Shown: positions 8,817 through 17,895, counted from the stretch's first letter. The stretch is DNA of 58,474 nucleotides from DATKQD01 sp050695655 (GCA_050695655.1 JBOGTU010000166.1:1-58474), one strand, 5' to 3'. Numbers and translations: made by a program. Notes: a model not told the origin generated them from the sequence alone.

Positions 8817-9491
8817 GTGGCACCTCGGATACTGGTGGTTGATGATGACCCAGCCGTGCTGAGCGGCTTGCGCCGCGCTCTTGCCCTTGATGGTTACGAG
8901 GTTAGCGTAGCGGAGGATGGCGAGGCTGCTCTGCGCGCGGCCGATGAGCGCCTGCCAGACCTCGTGGTGCTGGACGTGATGCTGCCCGGTCTGGATGGGT
9001 TTGCCGTGTGCGAGCAGCTGCGCGCCATGTCCAGCGTACCCGTGCTCATGCTCACCGCGCGTGACACCGTGCCGGATCGGGTGGCTGGGCTGGACCGTGG
9101 CGCGGACGACTACCTGGTGAAGCCATTCGCCATCGACGAGCTGCTGGCGCGGGTGCGCGCCAACCTGCGGCGCAGCCAGCCGCGGGCCGGCGACCTGCTC
9201 ACGTACGCGGATGTGCGCCTCGATACGCTGGCTCGGGAAGCCTTCCGCGCCGACCAGCCGCTGCGCCTCACGCCCCGCGAGTACGAGCTGCTGCTGGCGT
9301 TCATGGTGCACCCGCGGCAAGCCCTCTCGCGCGAGCAGCTGTCGCAGAGCGTGTGGGGCTACGCCTTCGCAGGCGAATCCAACTTTGTCGACGTGGCCGT
9401 GAAGGAGCTGCGCAAAAAGCTGGAAGCCAGCGGACATGGTCGGCTCATTCAAACTGTGCGCGGCTTCGGATACGCCCTTCGGGAGGAGTAA
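8817..9491 (+). CDS. OmpR/PhoB-family response regulator (trehalose cluster)
   Basis: 224 residues: receiver domain (about 4-115) with acidic pocket DDD at 9-11, phosphoacceptor Asp53 in VVLDVMLPG, and the conserved Lys in YLVKPF; then a winged-helix DNA-binding domain (about 130-222) with LTPREYELL and the typical end TVRGFGYAL. The start is GTG at 8817, immediately before the first beta strand. TACCCT lies 6 bases before it and there is no Shine-Dalgarno, which points to leaderless translation. The kinase follows after 126 bases. Its position between otsB and otsA suggests control of trehalose synthesis (inference). Confidence 0.92.
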   Translation: MAPRILVVDDDPAVLSGLRRALALDGYEVSVAEDGEAALRAADERLPDLVVLDVMLPGLDGFAVCEQLRAMSSVPVLMLTARDTVPDRVAGLDRGADDYLVKPFAIDELLARVRANLRRSQPRAGDLLTYADVRLDTLAREAFRADQPLRLTPREYELLLAFMVHPRQALSREQLSQSVWGYAFAGESNFVDVAVKELRKKLEASGHGRLIQTVRGFGYALREE

Positions 9492-9617
9492 GCGCTTGGC
9501 CGAAAACACCCGGCTGCCGGGACGAGGCCTCCTCGCGGCGTCAGCTCCTTGGGGGATTGCCACAGCCGAAGCGGGCAGGCGGACGCTCAGAGCTGCCTGG
9601 CCAGGCGTGTAGCGGCC

Positions 9618-11024
9618 ATGTCGCTTCGCCTGCGCCTCACGCTCACCTATCTGGCGCTGCTGGCCCTGGCGCTGGCAGCATTCGCCACGTTCCTGTACTT
9701 CACCATGCAACGGCAGATCCTGGACGATATCGATCGCCAGCTCACCCTCCGGTCGGATGAGGTGCAGCTGGCCCTGTGGCCCAATCCCCAGGCACCCACC
9801 CTGGCCGACCTCTCACCCACCAAGCTGGACCTCTCACCCCTGGCCAACCTCAATGCGCCCAGTCTTTACGTGCAGGTGGTGAGCCTCAACCGCCACGTGC
9901 TGGCCACCTCCAGCACCTTGAACGGCGTAGCCCTGCCCATCGACCAGGCGAACTTCGCCTCGGTGGTGGCTGGCAAGCAGGCTTTTAATGACGTGATCGC
10001 GCCCGGTTACCCGCCCATTCGGGTGCTGAGCGATCCCATCATAGTCAAGGGTAAAGTGGGCGCCATTCTGCAGGTGAGCCAGCCTCTGGCGCTGCTCACC
10101 CAAACCCTGCGCGGGCTGCGAACCCTGCTCCTGCTGCTGGGCCTGGGCGTGCTGGCGGTGGCCGGCGGCGCGGGCTGGTTCGTGGCCTACCATGGCCTGC
10201 GCCCGCTGGGCGCCATGTCCAGGCAGGCCGCGGGCATCGCAGCCCAGCGCAATTTCAGCCGCCGCCTCGGCACCGGCAGCCGGCCGGACGAGGTGGGCCA
10301 GCTGGCCCGCACCATCAACCAGCTGCTGGCCACGGTTGACGAGACCCTCAGCCGGCATCGAGACTTCGTAGCCGACACATCGCACGAGCTGCGCAACCCA
10401 CTGCTCGCCATTCGTACCAACCTCGAGCTCATGGACCGCGTGCCGGACGCCGCGGGGCGCGAAGAGTGCGTGCGCGAAAGCCGCCAGCAGGTGGAGCGTA
10501 TGAGCCGCCTGGTGTCGGACCTGCTGCTGCTGGCGCAGGTAGAGGCCGGCCTGGTAGTGGAGCGGCGGCCGGTGGAGCTGGCCAGCCTGGTGACCGCGAC
10601 CATCCACGAGCTGGAAGCTCCGGCCGGCGGCCCCAGCGTTACCGCCGAGCGGCTGGATGCTGTGCGTGTGCTGGGCGACGAGGGCCGCCTGCGGCAGATC
10701 CTCACCAATCTGCTGAGCAACGCCCTCAAGCACACCCCGCCCAGTGGCCATATCACCGTGCGAGTAGAGGAGCAGCCCCGGGGCGCGCTGCTGACCGTGC
10801 AGGACACCGGTGAGGGCATTGCCGCGGAGGATCTGCCCAATGTCTTCGAACGTGGCTTTCGCGCCAAGAGTGGCGGTGGCGGCAGCTATGGACTGGGGCT
10901 GGCCATCGTGAAGCACCTGGCGGAGGCGCACGGTGGGAACGTGGCCGTGCAGAGCGAGCTGGGCGCCGGCAGCTGCTTCAGCGTGTGGCTGCCGAGCGGC
11001 ACCCGTCATCTAACGCTCACGTAA
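9618..11024 (+). CDS. Sensor histidine kinase (trehalose cluster)
   Basis: 468-residue inner-membrane kinase paired with the regulator just upstream. It has a transmembrane segment at about 8-30, an extracytoplasmic sensor of about 135 residues with no recognised fold, a second membrane segment (about 165-190), and a HAMP linker beginning HGLRPLGAMSRQAAG. The dimerisation/phosphoacceptor box is DTSHELRNPL with His about 256; the N box is LTNLLSNALKHT; G boxes are DTGEGIAAEDL and YGLGLAIVKHL. The ATG at 9618 was chosen because it directly precedes the first membrane helix. The signal is unknown; osmotic or desiccation stress would fit the neighbours. Confidence 0.92.
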   Translation: MSLRLRLTLTYLALLALALAAFATFLYFTMQRQILDDIDRQLTLRSDEVQLALWPNPQAPTLADLSPTKLDLSPLANLNAPSLYVQVVSLNRHVLATSSTLNGVALPIDQANFASVVAGKQAFNDVIAPGYPPIRVLSDPIIVKGKVGAILQVSQPLALLTQTLRGLRTLLLLLGLGVLAVAGGAGWFVAYHGLRPLGAMSRQAAGIAAQRNFSRRLGTGSRPDEVGQLARTINQLLATVDETLSRHRDFVADTSHELRNPLLAIRTNLELMDRVPDAAGREECVRESRQQVERMSRLVSDLLLLAQVEAGLVVERRPVELASLVTATIHELEAPAGGPSVTAERLDAVRVLGDEGRLRQILTNLLSNALKHTPPSGHITVRVEEQPRGALLTVQDTGEGIAAEDLPNVFERGFRAKSGGGGSYGLGLAIVKHLAEAHGGNVAVQSELGAGSCFSVWLPSGTRHLTLT

Positions 11025-11064
11025 GCCTCACTGCCCTCTCATCCATGGGCGAGAGCATGCGGTC

Positions 11065-12447
11065 ATGCCCTTGTTGCTCAACCGACCTGCTGGCGCGGGC
11101 CGGCACCATCGCCGGCCTTTTGGGCCCGGCTCGCGCGGCGCGAGCCCGGCGCCCGTTCAGTTGTACGAACTGCCGCCACGCCTCACGCCCAGGCGCCTGG
11201 GCGATTACAGCGCCGTGGCCCCCGCTGGCACGCTGGCGGAGCTGCGCAACCTGGCCCGCCCGTTGGCCGGCCTGCGCGTGCTGCACCTGAGCGCGGGACC
11301 CTTCGGCAGTGCAGTGGCAGATGCGCTCGCCGCTCTTGTACCGCTGCAGCGCGAGCTGGGGCTGGAAGTGGAATGGCGTGTGCTGCGGGCCGCGGGAGAT
11401 GCGGCGGGCCCGGGCTCCTGGTCCACGGTCTACGAAGAGCTCTCGGGCGGAGTCGCCAGCAATTCGACAGCGCTGGATGTGCGTCGCCCGTTCGACACCA
11501 CACGACTGAGTCGGTTGTGGGACGTGATCGTCCTGCACGACCCGCAGCTCATCGGACTGCCGGGCCTGCGGCCCGACGAGGGCAGCGCGGCCTGGTTGTG
11601 GCATTGCCATCTGGACCTGCGCACGGCCAGCCCCACACGCTGGCCGGAGGTGTATCGCGGGCTCAGCGGCTTTGCCGCGGTGCTCTTTGCCCACGAGGCC
11701 TTCAGCCCCGGGCATCTGGGCCTGCCGCGGGTCATCATGCCCGAGCCCGTGTTGGATCCGTGTTCGCCGCGCAACGCACCCCTGGACGCGCCACTGCTGC
11801 CGGCGCTGCTGCGGCAGCAGGGCCTCGACCCAGAGCGACCGATCATCGGGCAATTCGCTCCCAATGGCCATCGCTACGCCACCCTGGCCGCCCTCGGCGC
11901 GTACTGGCTGGCGCGCCACGAAATACCGGGACTGCAGCTGGTGCTGGCGGATGTGTCGGCCGCCTCACCCGAGACTCAGGTGCCTTCCACGAGCACGCCG
12001 CCGGAAACGGCCGAAATCTTGCGGGCAGCGGCGCGTGATCATGACGTGCACCTCTTCACCCCCGGTGGGGGTCTCACGGCAACCCACATCAATGCGCTGG
12101 AGCGATCGGTCGACGTGGCCATGCAGATGGCCGTGCCCCGTGGCTGGAGCCAGGGCCTGCTGGAGTGCCAGTGGAAGGGCAAGCCAGCCGTGGTAGGCCG
12201 CTACGGGCAACTGGCGGAACAGGCTGGCTGGGGTAGTCACGGCGCCGTAGTGGATGGCGCGCCGGACGCTGCCGAACGCGTGGTGGACCTGCTGCGCCAG
12301 CCGGAGCGCGCGTGCCGCATGGGCACCGCGGCGCACCAGGCGGTAGCAGAGGGGCACTTGATCCTGGCTCAAGTGGCCGCCTATTCGCGGCTTTTTCACC
12401 AGCTCGAGGAAAAGCGAACTATCGGCACAGGAGGTGATCTGCGATGA
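11065..12447 (+). CDS. TreT-like family 4 glycosyltransferase with degraded active-site motifs
   Basis: 460 residues resembling trehalose glycosyltransferring synthase (TreT): the N-domain has LRVLHLSAGPFGSAVADAL and WLWHCHLDLR, and the C-domain has GWSQGLLECQWKGKPAVV. TreT makes trehalose from NDP-glucose and glucose. Here the Gly-rich loop (usually FGGGVAE) reads FGSAVAD, the nucleotide-binding RFDPWKDP-type segment reads APNGHRYATL, and the first Glu of the EX7E motif is Arg. It may be inactive or may serve OtsA as a partner. It ends in an ATGA overlap with otsA and starts 40 bases after the kinase, so the four genes look like one transcript. Confidence 0.72.
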   Translation: MPLLLNRPAGAGRHHRRPFGPGSRGASPAPVQLYELPPRLTPRRLGDYSAVAPAGTLAELRNLARPLAGLRVLHLSAGPFGSAVADALAALVPLQRELGLEVEWRVLRAAGDAAGPGSWSTVYEELSGGVASNSTALDVRRPFDTTRLSRLWDVIVLHDPQLIGLPGLRPDEGSAAWLWHCHLDLRTASPTRWPEVYRGLSGFAAVLFAHEAFSPGHLGLPRVIMPEPVLDPCSPRNAPLDAPLLPALLRQQGLDPERPIIGQFAPNGHRYATLAALGAYWLARHEIPGLQLVLADVSAASPETQVPSTSTPPETAEILRAAARDHDVHLFTPGGGLTATHINALERSVDVAMQMAVPRGWSQGLLECQWKGKPAVVGRYGQLAEQAGWGSHGAVVDGAPDAAERVVDLLRQPERACRMGTAAHQAVAEGHLILAQVAAYSRLFHQLEEKRTIGTGGDLR

Positions 12448-13961
12448 GAGCTTTAGGGCTGGAATCACCCACCCAGGTCGCCAGCACTGGCGCTGCCTGC
12501 CCAGTGGTAGTGAGCCAGCGAGGACCGTTGGCCTTCGACTTTGGCGCCGGCGGCCTGCCAGCACCGAAGCCTGCGCCGGGGGGACTGGCCACCACCATCG
12601 GCGCGGCCGCGGTGTGCGAGCCCCTCATCTGGATCGCTGCCGCGCACTCGCCGGCCGATGCCGCCGCGGCACGACAAACGTGGTTCCACCGGCAGGCCGA
12701 GGTGCGCCTGGTGCCGCCGTCAGCGACACTGGCGGGCGAGGACGGAGGCCTGGCCAATCCTGTGCTCTGGTTCTTGCAGCACGGCCTGGCGAGCAGCCTC
12801 CAACCGTGGCGCTTTGACCCGCGGCGGCAGCATCTATGGGCTGAGGAGTACCGGCAGGCCAATGCCAGCTTGGTCGGCGCGGCCGCCGAAGTCGCCAATG
12901 CCAGCGTGTTCCTGCTGCAGGACTATCACCTGTATTTGGCCCCAGCCCTGCTCCGACGGCAGCGCCCAGAGGCACCAATCGCGCATTTCAGCCACATTCC
13001 CTGGCCGCGCTCCGGAACTTGGGCACGCCTGGCGCCGGAGCTGCTGCGCGGCCTGCTGCAGGGCCTGCTGGGCGCTGACCTGCTCGGCTTCCAAACGGCC
13101 GCGGACGCGGCGAACTTCGCCGCCACTTGCGTAACCTATGGCGTGGCGCGGCAAGAAGGTGCATGGCTGCGTGGGGCCGATGGCCGCGCCACCCTGCTGC
13201 GCAACTACCCCGTCACCGTGGACGCGCCCAGCCTCTTCAACGCCGCTGCCATGCAGGGCGAGTCGCCGGCGCTGTGTGCACGTAGCCGGCAGGTTGTGCT
13301 GCGGGTGGATCGGTTGGACCCCAGCAAGAACATCCCGGGCGGTTTCGCCGCGTTTGGCCGGCTGCTGGAGGTGCACCCCGAGCTGCGCGGCGGCGTAGAG
13401 TTCGTGGCACACCTGGTGCGCACCCGCGAGAATGTGCCCGAGTACCGGGACGCGCGCGACGCCGCCCGCGAGGCCGCCGAGCACGTGAACGCGCGCTTCG
13501 GAACGGCCGGCTGGCAACCCATTCGCATCACGTTGAGGGATGATCGGCAGCTCGCTTTGGCCGAACTGCGCCGGTTCGACGTGCTGCTGGCCAATTCCCT
13601 GGCGGACGGGATGAACCTGGTGGCCAAAGAGGGCGCGGTGCTCAACGAGCGGGATGGCGTGCTGGTGCTTTCGCAGCGGGCAGGTGCCTGGGAGGAGCTG
13701 GGTGGTTGGGCGCTGGGAGTGGACCCGACCGACATCGACCAAACGGCCCGCGTGCTGCACGAGGCGCTGACCATGCCACCCAGCGAGCGAGTGATCCGCG
13801 CGCGCCGCCTGCGCCACGCCGTAGCCAGCACCAGCAGCGTGAACTGGCTGAACAGCCAGGTGCACGACGCCCTCACCGCCCACGCCGCCAACGTGCGCGC
13901 CACCGCCGCCGATGGCCTACTCGCGCGGGACCTCGCCAGCCGCCACCTGGTGACCGCGTAA
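12444..13961 (+). CDS. otsA: Trehalose-6-phosphate synthase (GT20)
   Basis: Transfers glucose from an NDP-glucose to glucose-6-phosphate. GT20 landmarks are present: GGLATTIG near the N-terminus, LLQDYHLYLAPALLR, the acceptor His in HIPWP, the phosphate/nucleotide residues in LRVDRLDPSKN, and DGMNLVAKE near residue 390. The usual N-terminal SNR is SQR here. 505 residues is typical. It overlaps the preceding gene by 4 bases (ATGA), so translation is probably coupled. Its product should be used by OtsB at 7882-8781. Sequence is somewhat divergent from enterobacterial OtsA but keeps the catalytic set. Confidence 0.9.
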   Translation: MRALGLESPTQVASTGAACPVVVSQRGPLAFDFGAGGLPAPKPAPGGLATTIGAAAVCEPLIWIAAAHSPADAAAARQTWFHRQAEVRLVPPSATLAGEDGGLANPVLWFLQHGLASSLQPWRFDPRRQHLWAEEYRQANASLVGAAAEVANASVFLLQDYHLYLAPALLRRQRPEAPIAHFSHIPWPRSGTWARLAPELLRGLLQGLLGADLLGFQTAADAANFAATCVTYGVARQEGAWLRGADGRATLLRNYPVTVDAPSLFNAAAMQGESPALCARSRQVVLRVDRLDPSKNIPGGFAAFGRLLEVHPELRGGVEFVAHLVRTRENVPEYRDARDAAREAAEHVNARFGTAGWQPIRITLRDDRQLALAELRRFDVLLANSLADGMNLVAKEGAVLNERDGVLVLSQRAGAWEELGGWALGVDPTDIDQTARVLHEALTMPPSERVIRARRLRHAVASTSSVNWLNSQVHDALTAHAANVRATAADGLLARDLASRHLVTA

Positions 13962-14190
13962 CCCTGGAGGGCGGATTGCTCGGTGAGAGACGAGATAGGA
14001 GCCTCAGGCCAGTGAGGCGCGCGGCGTGGAGCCGGCGCAGGGGAGCCATGCCCGATGCCAGATTGTGGCCGGGTCAGTGCATTGGAGCCGGCGGCATACC
14101 GTCACGAAACACGTGCGCCCTGCTTATCCTGAGCGGGACGCACCGCCGCGTCCAGTGCCCTGATCGGATTGCCGTTCTCGCCGGCCGCAG

Positions 14191-14220
14191 GTAGGCCTCG
14201 CAGTTGTAGGCCTCGCACTT
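14191..14220. repeat. Two tandem copies of a 15-bp unit
   Basis: GTAGGCCTCGCAGTT at 14191-14205 is followed directly by GTAGGCCTCGCACTT at 14206-14220 (14 of 15 bases identical). It lies in the 290-base gap after otsA, in which I see no other gene. Function unknown; slippage-type duplication is the simplest explanation. Confidence 0.7.
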
Positions 14221-14251
14221 GTAATAGTCGGTGGCCGCGGGACCTCGTGAG

Positions 14252-14500
14252 TCAGTGTCCGCCTTCGGGCCACGCTGGCGGTGGGTCGGGCGGATGCGCA
14301 TTGGGCGGCGAGGTCGGGTCATCGTCGGCGAGGACTTCTTCGGCCAGACGCAGCCAGCGGCCGAGGAGAGCTTTGGCCTCGCCTGATCCGGCGCTGTCGC
14401 GGGATGCTTGCTTGCGAGCGGCCTCTCCTGGGTTGGGGGGCGGACAGAGCGGCGTTTCCGTGCTGTCGCGCGGCTGCGGATCGTCGATAACGAGCAGCAT
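14252..14500 (-). CDS. Small hypothetical protein, proline-rich C-terminus
   Basis: 82-residue ORF with an ATG preceded by CGGAG at good spacing. The middle (GEAKALLGRWLRLAEEVLADDD) is an amphipathic helix and the tail is rich in Pro and Asp. No signal peptide or membrane segment. It is divergent from the MetE-like gene, and their starts are about 130 bases apart. I recognise no family; the ribosome site and helix support it only moderately. Confidence 0.4.
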   Translation of the reverse strand: MLLVIDDPQPRDSTETPLCPPPNPGEAARKQASRDSAGSGEAKALLGRWLRLAEEVLADDDPTSPPNAHPPDPPPAWPEGGH

Positions 14501-14628
14501 TGCTCCGCCGCGTGAGGGCCGCGTGACCCGATCGTGAGGATTCGATGAGGAAACGGCCGCGGCCAGTATACTTGCTGCTTCCCAAGGGGCTCAGCACAGA
14601 ACGCGTCCGGTGTCAGAAGGAAGATCAT

Positions 14629-15783
14629 ATGAAGCGCAGCAGCCATCGCATGCTCACCACCCACGCCGGCCGGCTGGACGGGCCGCCAGCGCTCACTGAG
14701 TACACCCGCATGGCTGGCCGGTCGGGGCCGCTGCCCGAACGCTCCACGCTGGTGACTGAGATCAAGGGCGCTATCGACGATGTGGTGCGGCGCCAGCGCG
14801 ACGCGGGGGTGGACGTGATCAGTGACGGCGAAGTGGGCAAGATCGGCGGCATCACCTACTTTGGCCCCCGCCTCAGCGGCTTGACGCGCAAATTGCCCTC
14901 CGGCAGCGACCCCGCCATGATGTCGCAGCGCACGAACGAGCGCCTGGAATTCGATGAGTTCTACGCCGAAATGGGCAACTTTCGCGGTGGAGCATCCGAG
15001 CGCTGGGTATGCGTGGGGCCCATGGCCTATGCCGGCCAGGCTGAGATCGCCAGCGATATCGCGCTTTTCAATGACGCGGCGGCGAACAGCGGTGCCGAGG
15101 AGCAGTTCATGTGCGCGCTGGCTCCCGGCTGGATAGAGCACACTCTGTGGAACGAGCACTACAAGAGCGACGAGGACTTCCTCTTCGGCATCGCCGAAGC
15201 CATGCGGCCGGAGTACCAGGCCATCGTGGACGCCGGCTTGCTGCTGCAGCTGGACGATCCCGGCCTGCCCGATACCTACGACATGATCGTCCCCGCGCCG
15301 AGCATCGAGGACTATCGGAAGTTCGCGGAAATTCGCGTGGAGGCGATGAACCACGCGCTGCAAGGCATCCCCGAGGACCGCGTCCGCTACCACATCTGCT
15401 GGGGCAGCTGGCACGGCCCGCACACGCATGACCTGCCCCTGGAGCACGTGGTGGACCTGATGCTGCGCATCCATGCCCAGGCCTACTCGGTGGAAGCCGC
15501 CAACCCTCGTCACGAGCATGAGTGGAAGGTATGGCAGCACGTGAAGCTGCCAGAGGGCAAGATCCTCATCCCCGGCGTCGTCAGCCACGCGACCAACGTG
15601 GTGGAGCACCCGGAAGTCGTGGCGGACCGCATTCTCCGTTACGCCAGTGTCGTGGGCAAGGAGAACGTCATCGCCGGCACGGATTGCGGCATGGGCGGCC
15701 GCATCCATCGCCAGCTCGGCTGGGCCAAGCTCAAGGCCCTGTCCGAAGGGGCCGAGCTGGCCTCTCGGCAGCTCTGGAAGTAA
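14629..15783 (+). CDS. Cobalamin-independent methionine synthase (MetE) C-terminal-like protein
   Basis: 384-residue (beta/alpha)8 barrel of the UROD/MetE-like superfamily, about the size of archaeal-type core MetE without the N-terminal barrel. Likely zinc ligands are the His and Cys in CWGSWHGPH and the Cys in GTDCGMGG near the C-terminus; DVISDGEVGK is a family landmark. Such 'epoxyalkane:CoM transferase/MetE-like' proteins transfer alkyl groups to thiols; the real substrate cannot be told. The ATG at 14629 has AAGGA about 10 bases upstream. It stands alone between divergent and downstream units. Confidence 0.85.
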   Translation: MKRSSHRMLTTHAGRLDGPPALTEYTRMAGRSGPLPERSTLVTEIKGAIDDVVRRQRDAGVDVISDGEVGKIGGITYFGPRLSGLTRKLPSGSDPAMMSQRTNERLEFDEFYAEMGNFRGGASERWVCVGPMAYAGQAEIASDIALFNDAAANSGAEEQFMCALAPGWIEHTLWNEHYKSDEDFLFGIAEAMRPEYQAIVDAGLLLQLDDPGLPDTYDMIVPAPSIEDYRKFAEIRVEAMNHALQGIPEDRVRYHICWGSWHGPHTHDLPLEHVVDLMLRIHAQAYSVEAANPRHEHEWKVWQHVKLPEGKILIPGVVSHATNVVEHPEVVADRILRYASVVGKENVIAGTDCGMGGRIHRQLGWAKLKALSEGAELASRQLWK

Positions 15784-15816
15784 GCCGCTCGCCGGCTCCA
15801 GCGCTTATGAGAGCGT

Positions 15817-15849
15817 GCTCACGTTGAGTTCACGCGTGATTCATGTTCT
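15817..15849 (+). promoter_or_regulatory. Triple 11-bp direct repeat, PHO-box-like activator site
   Basis: Half-sites GCTCA (15817), GTTCA (15828) and ATTCA (15839) are spaced exactly 11 bases apart, the helical spacing bound by OmpR/PhoB-family regulators. The site ends 65 bases before the ATG at 15915. A second, closely matching site lies at 18693-18725. Actinobacterial PHO boxes are 11-bp repeats with a GTTCA core (established); that this site is bound by a PhoP-like protein is inference. Confidence 0.6.
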
Positions 15850-15914
15850 CGGCGCACGATGGCCGTGTAGTCGCTGGCCGGAGGCCAGCACATGGGCAAG
15901 GGAGGGCCAGGCAG

Positions 15915-16349
15915 ATGGCAACGGTTGCAGGTATTCAGAGCAGCTCAGCGGTGACGAAGGCGAATGCGCCGGCTCCTCACGGAGGGGTAGCGGCGGCCGA
16001 GCCGGGAGGGAGCGCTCCGACGGTGGGTCCGGCGGCGTTGGCCGCGATCTCCGCCAAGGGCCAGCGCACGGCGGGCAAAGCCGGGGTGACGAGCGGTGGC
16101 AGCACCAGCAGCGCGGCGCAGCAGGCTCAGCTGCGGGCGCTGGTGCAGCGGGCCATGGCCGACGTCGCGAAGATGGCCTCCAACCCCGCCGGCGCCGCTG
16201 CCACGGTGCAGCAGATCAACAGTATGCTGCAACAGGCCCAGCAGGCCGGCGGTGGAAACGCGCAGGGTGCCGCGATCGTTCAGCAGCTGGGGCGGCTCCT
16301 GCAGCGCGCGCGTGCGGAAGAGGCCTCAGGCGTCAGCAGCGGCGCGTAG
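15915..16349 (+). CDS. Small Ala/Gln-rich protein of unknown function
   Basis: 144 residues, with no signal peptide or membrane segment. The first 70 residues are low complexity (Ala, Gly, Pro, Ser). The second half (QAQLRALVQRAMADVAKM, then VQQINSMLQQAQQ and IVQQLGRLLQRARAEE) forms amphipathic helices that could pair as a coiled coil or helical bundle. The ATG at 15915 follows GGGAGGG. It is convergent with the second histidine kinase. I do not recognise a family. The PHO-box-like repeat upstream suggests it is regulated with fliW. Confidence 0.6.
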   Translation: MATVAGIQSSSAVTKANAPAPHGGVAAAEPGGSAPTVGPAALAAISAKGQRTAGKAGVTSGGSTSSAAQQAQLRALVQRAMADVAKMASNPAGAAATVQQINSMLQQAQQAGGGNAQGAAIVQQLGRLLQRARAEEASGVSSGA

Positions 16350-16469
16350 GAGCGTAGCCGGAGGCCCTCGAATAATCACACGGTCCAGCGTCGATTGCGA
16401 ACCGCGCGAGCCTTCGGGGGCCGCCACTCAGCGGAGTGAATGCCTGGGCCAAGCTGATGGCGCCGCATT

Positions 16470-16496
16470 CCGCCAGCCGGTTTCAGCCGCTGGCGG
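16470..16496. terminator. Hairpin at a convergent gene end, possible terminator
   Basis: CCGCCAGC (16470-16477) pairs perfectly with GCTGGCGG (16489-16496). The hairpin overlaps the stop of the minus-strand kinase at 16483. There is no clear T run, so it could be a bidirectional transcription barrier rather than a classic intrinsic terminator. Confidence 0.35.
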
Positions 16497-17895
16497 GTAG
16501 GGTCACCGTGAACGTCGAGCCTTGGTGCAGCGTGCTCTGCACCTGGATGGTGCCCCCATGGGCCTGCGCGATCCAAAGACTGATGGCCAGTCCTAATCCC
16601 TCGCCGCCATCCTGGCGTGAGCGGGAGCGATCCACCCGGTAGAACCGCTCGAACAGATGGGGTAGGTGCTCCGGCGCGATGCCCACGCCCGTATCCGCGA
16701 TCTGCGCCACAGCCCAGCCGCCCTGGCGCTTCACACACACCTGCACTCGGCCGCCCGGAGCCGTGTACTTGAGCGCGTTGTCCACCAGATTGACCACCAG
16801 CTGGGTGAGGCGCGTCTGGTCGCCCTGCACGAACAGCGGATCGGCAGCGGCAACCTCAAGCCCCACCTGGCGCGACTCCGCCAGGGGAAGCATGGCGCCG
16901 GCCACGTCGCTCACCAGCTCGTGCAGGGCGAGCAGCTCCCTGGTGAGCTGCTCGTGGCCGGCGTCGGCCCGCGCCAGCACCAGCAGCTCGCTCAGCAAAT
17001 GGCCCATGCGGCTCGCGTCCTGCCGGATATTGGTGAGCGCTTCGCGGTATTCGCTCGCCTTGCGCGGCCGCTCCAGCGCAACATCGGCCTGGCTGGTCAG
17101 CATGGCCAGCGGCGTCCGCAGCTCGTGGGAGGCATCCGCGGTGAACTGCCGCTCCCGCCGAAAAGCTTCGTTGAGGCGGTGCAGCATGCGGTCGAACGTT
17201 GCTGCCAGGCGCCCAACCTCGTCGTTGGTGGGCGGGAGATCGATGCGCCACGACAGGTCATGCCCACCCACCTCCTCGGCCGCGCGGGTGATGCGGTCGA
17301 TGGGGCCCAGCGCGCGCGCCGCGAGAAAGAAGCCGCCTGCCACTGCCAGCAGCAACGTGCCCGGCACGGCCACCAGCAGCAGATCTTCCAGCTCATCCAA
17401 CGCGGAGGTGACGGCATCCTCGGGGCGGGCCACTACCAACACTCCTCGCAGTTGCCCCGTGGGTCCCACGGGCGAAGCCAGAACCCGCCAGCCTTTGCCA
17501 GCGGCATCCACGGTGGCGAAGGTGCGCATCCCTGCCGCGGCCACCCGCAGCACCCCCAGTGGTACGGCCGGCGGCTGCCGCGTGTTGCTCTCCAACAGCG
17601 TGCCGCGAGAGGCGCTGTACAGCGCCAGGACGGAATCGGCCGGCAACTGAGCGGCCGGATCTGTGAGGCGCGGCGTACCCCGTTGCGCATTCAGTACGGC
17701 CAGCGCTTGGGTCTCCTGGGAAAGCAGCGCCCGATCCTGGGCCTCCCGCAAGCCCTGATCGAGATTCACGTAAAGGAAAGCGCTGAAGGCCACCAGAATC
17801 ACCGCCAGCAGGCCCACGTACCACAGTGTGAGCCGCACCCGGATGGTTTGTGCAGAGGTCCAGGCAGCGCGCAGGGCCTGCCGAGCGGCCTTCAC
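16483..17895 (-). CDS. Sensor histidine kinase (second two-component system)
   Basis: 470-residue membrane kinase. The GTG start overlaps the regulator's stop as GTGA. Membrane segment 1 is at about 20-42 (WYVGLLAVILVAFSAFLYV), an extracytoplasmic loop of roughly 130 residues follows, then segment 2 near 165-190 and a HAMP domain (LGPIDRITRAAEEVGG). The H box is DASHELRTPLAML with His about 257; the N box is VVNLVDNALKYT; the G boxes are DTGVGIAPEHL and EGLGLAISLWI. Architecture is the PhoR/CusS type without a PAS domain. The cognate regulator is directly upstream, and both are divergent from fliW. Confidence 0.92.
   Translation of the reverse strand: MKAARQALRAAWTSAQTIRVRLTLWYVGLLAVILVAFSAFLYVNLDQGLREAQDRALLSQETQALAVLNAQRGTPRLTDPAAQLPADSVLALYSASRGTLLESNTRQPPAVPLGVLRVAAAGMRTFATVDAAGKGWRVLASPVGPTGQLRGVLVVARPEDAVTSALDELEDLLLVAVPGTLLLAVAGGFFLAARALGPIDRITRAAEEVGGHDLSWRIDLPPTNDEVGRLAATFDRMLHRLNEAFRRERQFTADASHELRTPLAMLTSQADVALERPRKASEYREALTNIRQDASRMGHLLSELLVLARADAGHEQLTRELLALHELVSDVAGAMLPLAESRQVGLEVAAADPLFVQGDQTRLTQLVVNLVDNALKYTAPGGRVQVCVKRQGGWAVAQIADTGVGIAPEHLPHLFERFYRVDRSRSRQDGGEGLGLAISLWIAQAHGGTIQVQSTLHQGSTFTVTLPASG

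Noticed and set aside
14074..15708. A 544-codon minus-strand open frame opposite the MetE-like gene
   Set aside because: It is antisense to a clear enzyme gene, has no domain similarity, and such long mirror frames are common in GC-rich coding DNA. The same applies to minus-strand frames at 29252-30583, 31618-33225 and 9834-11009.
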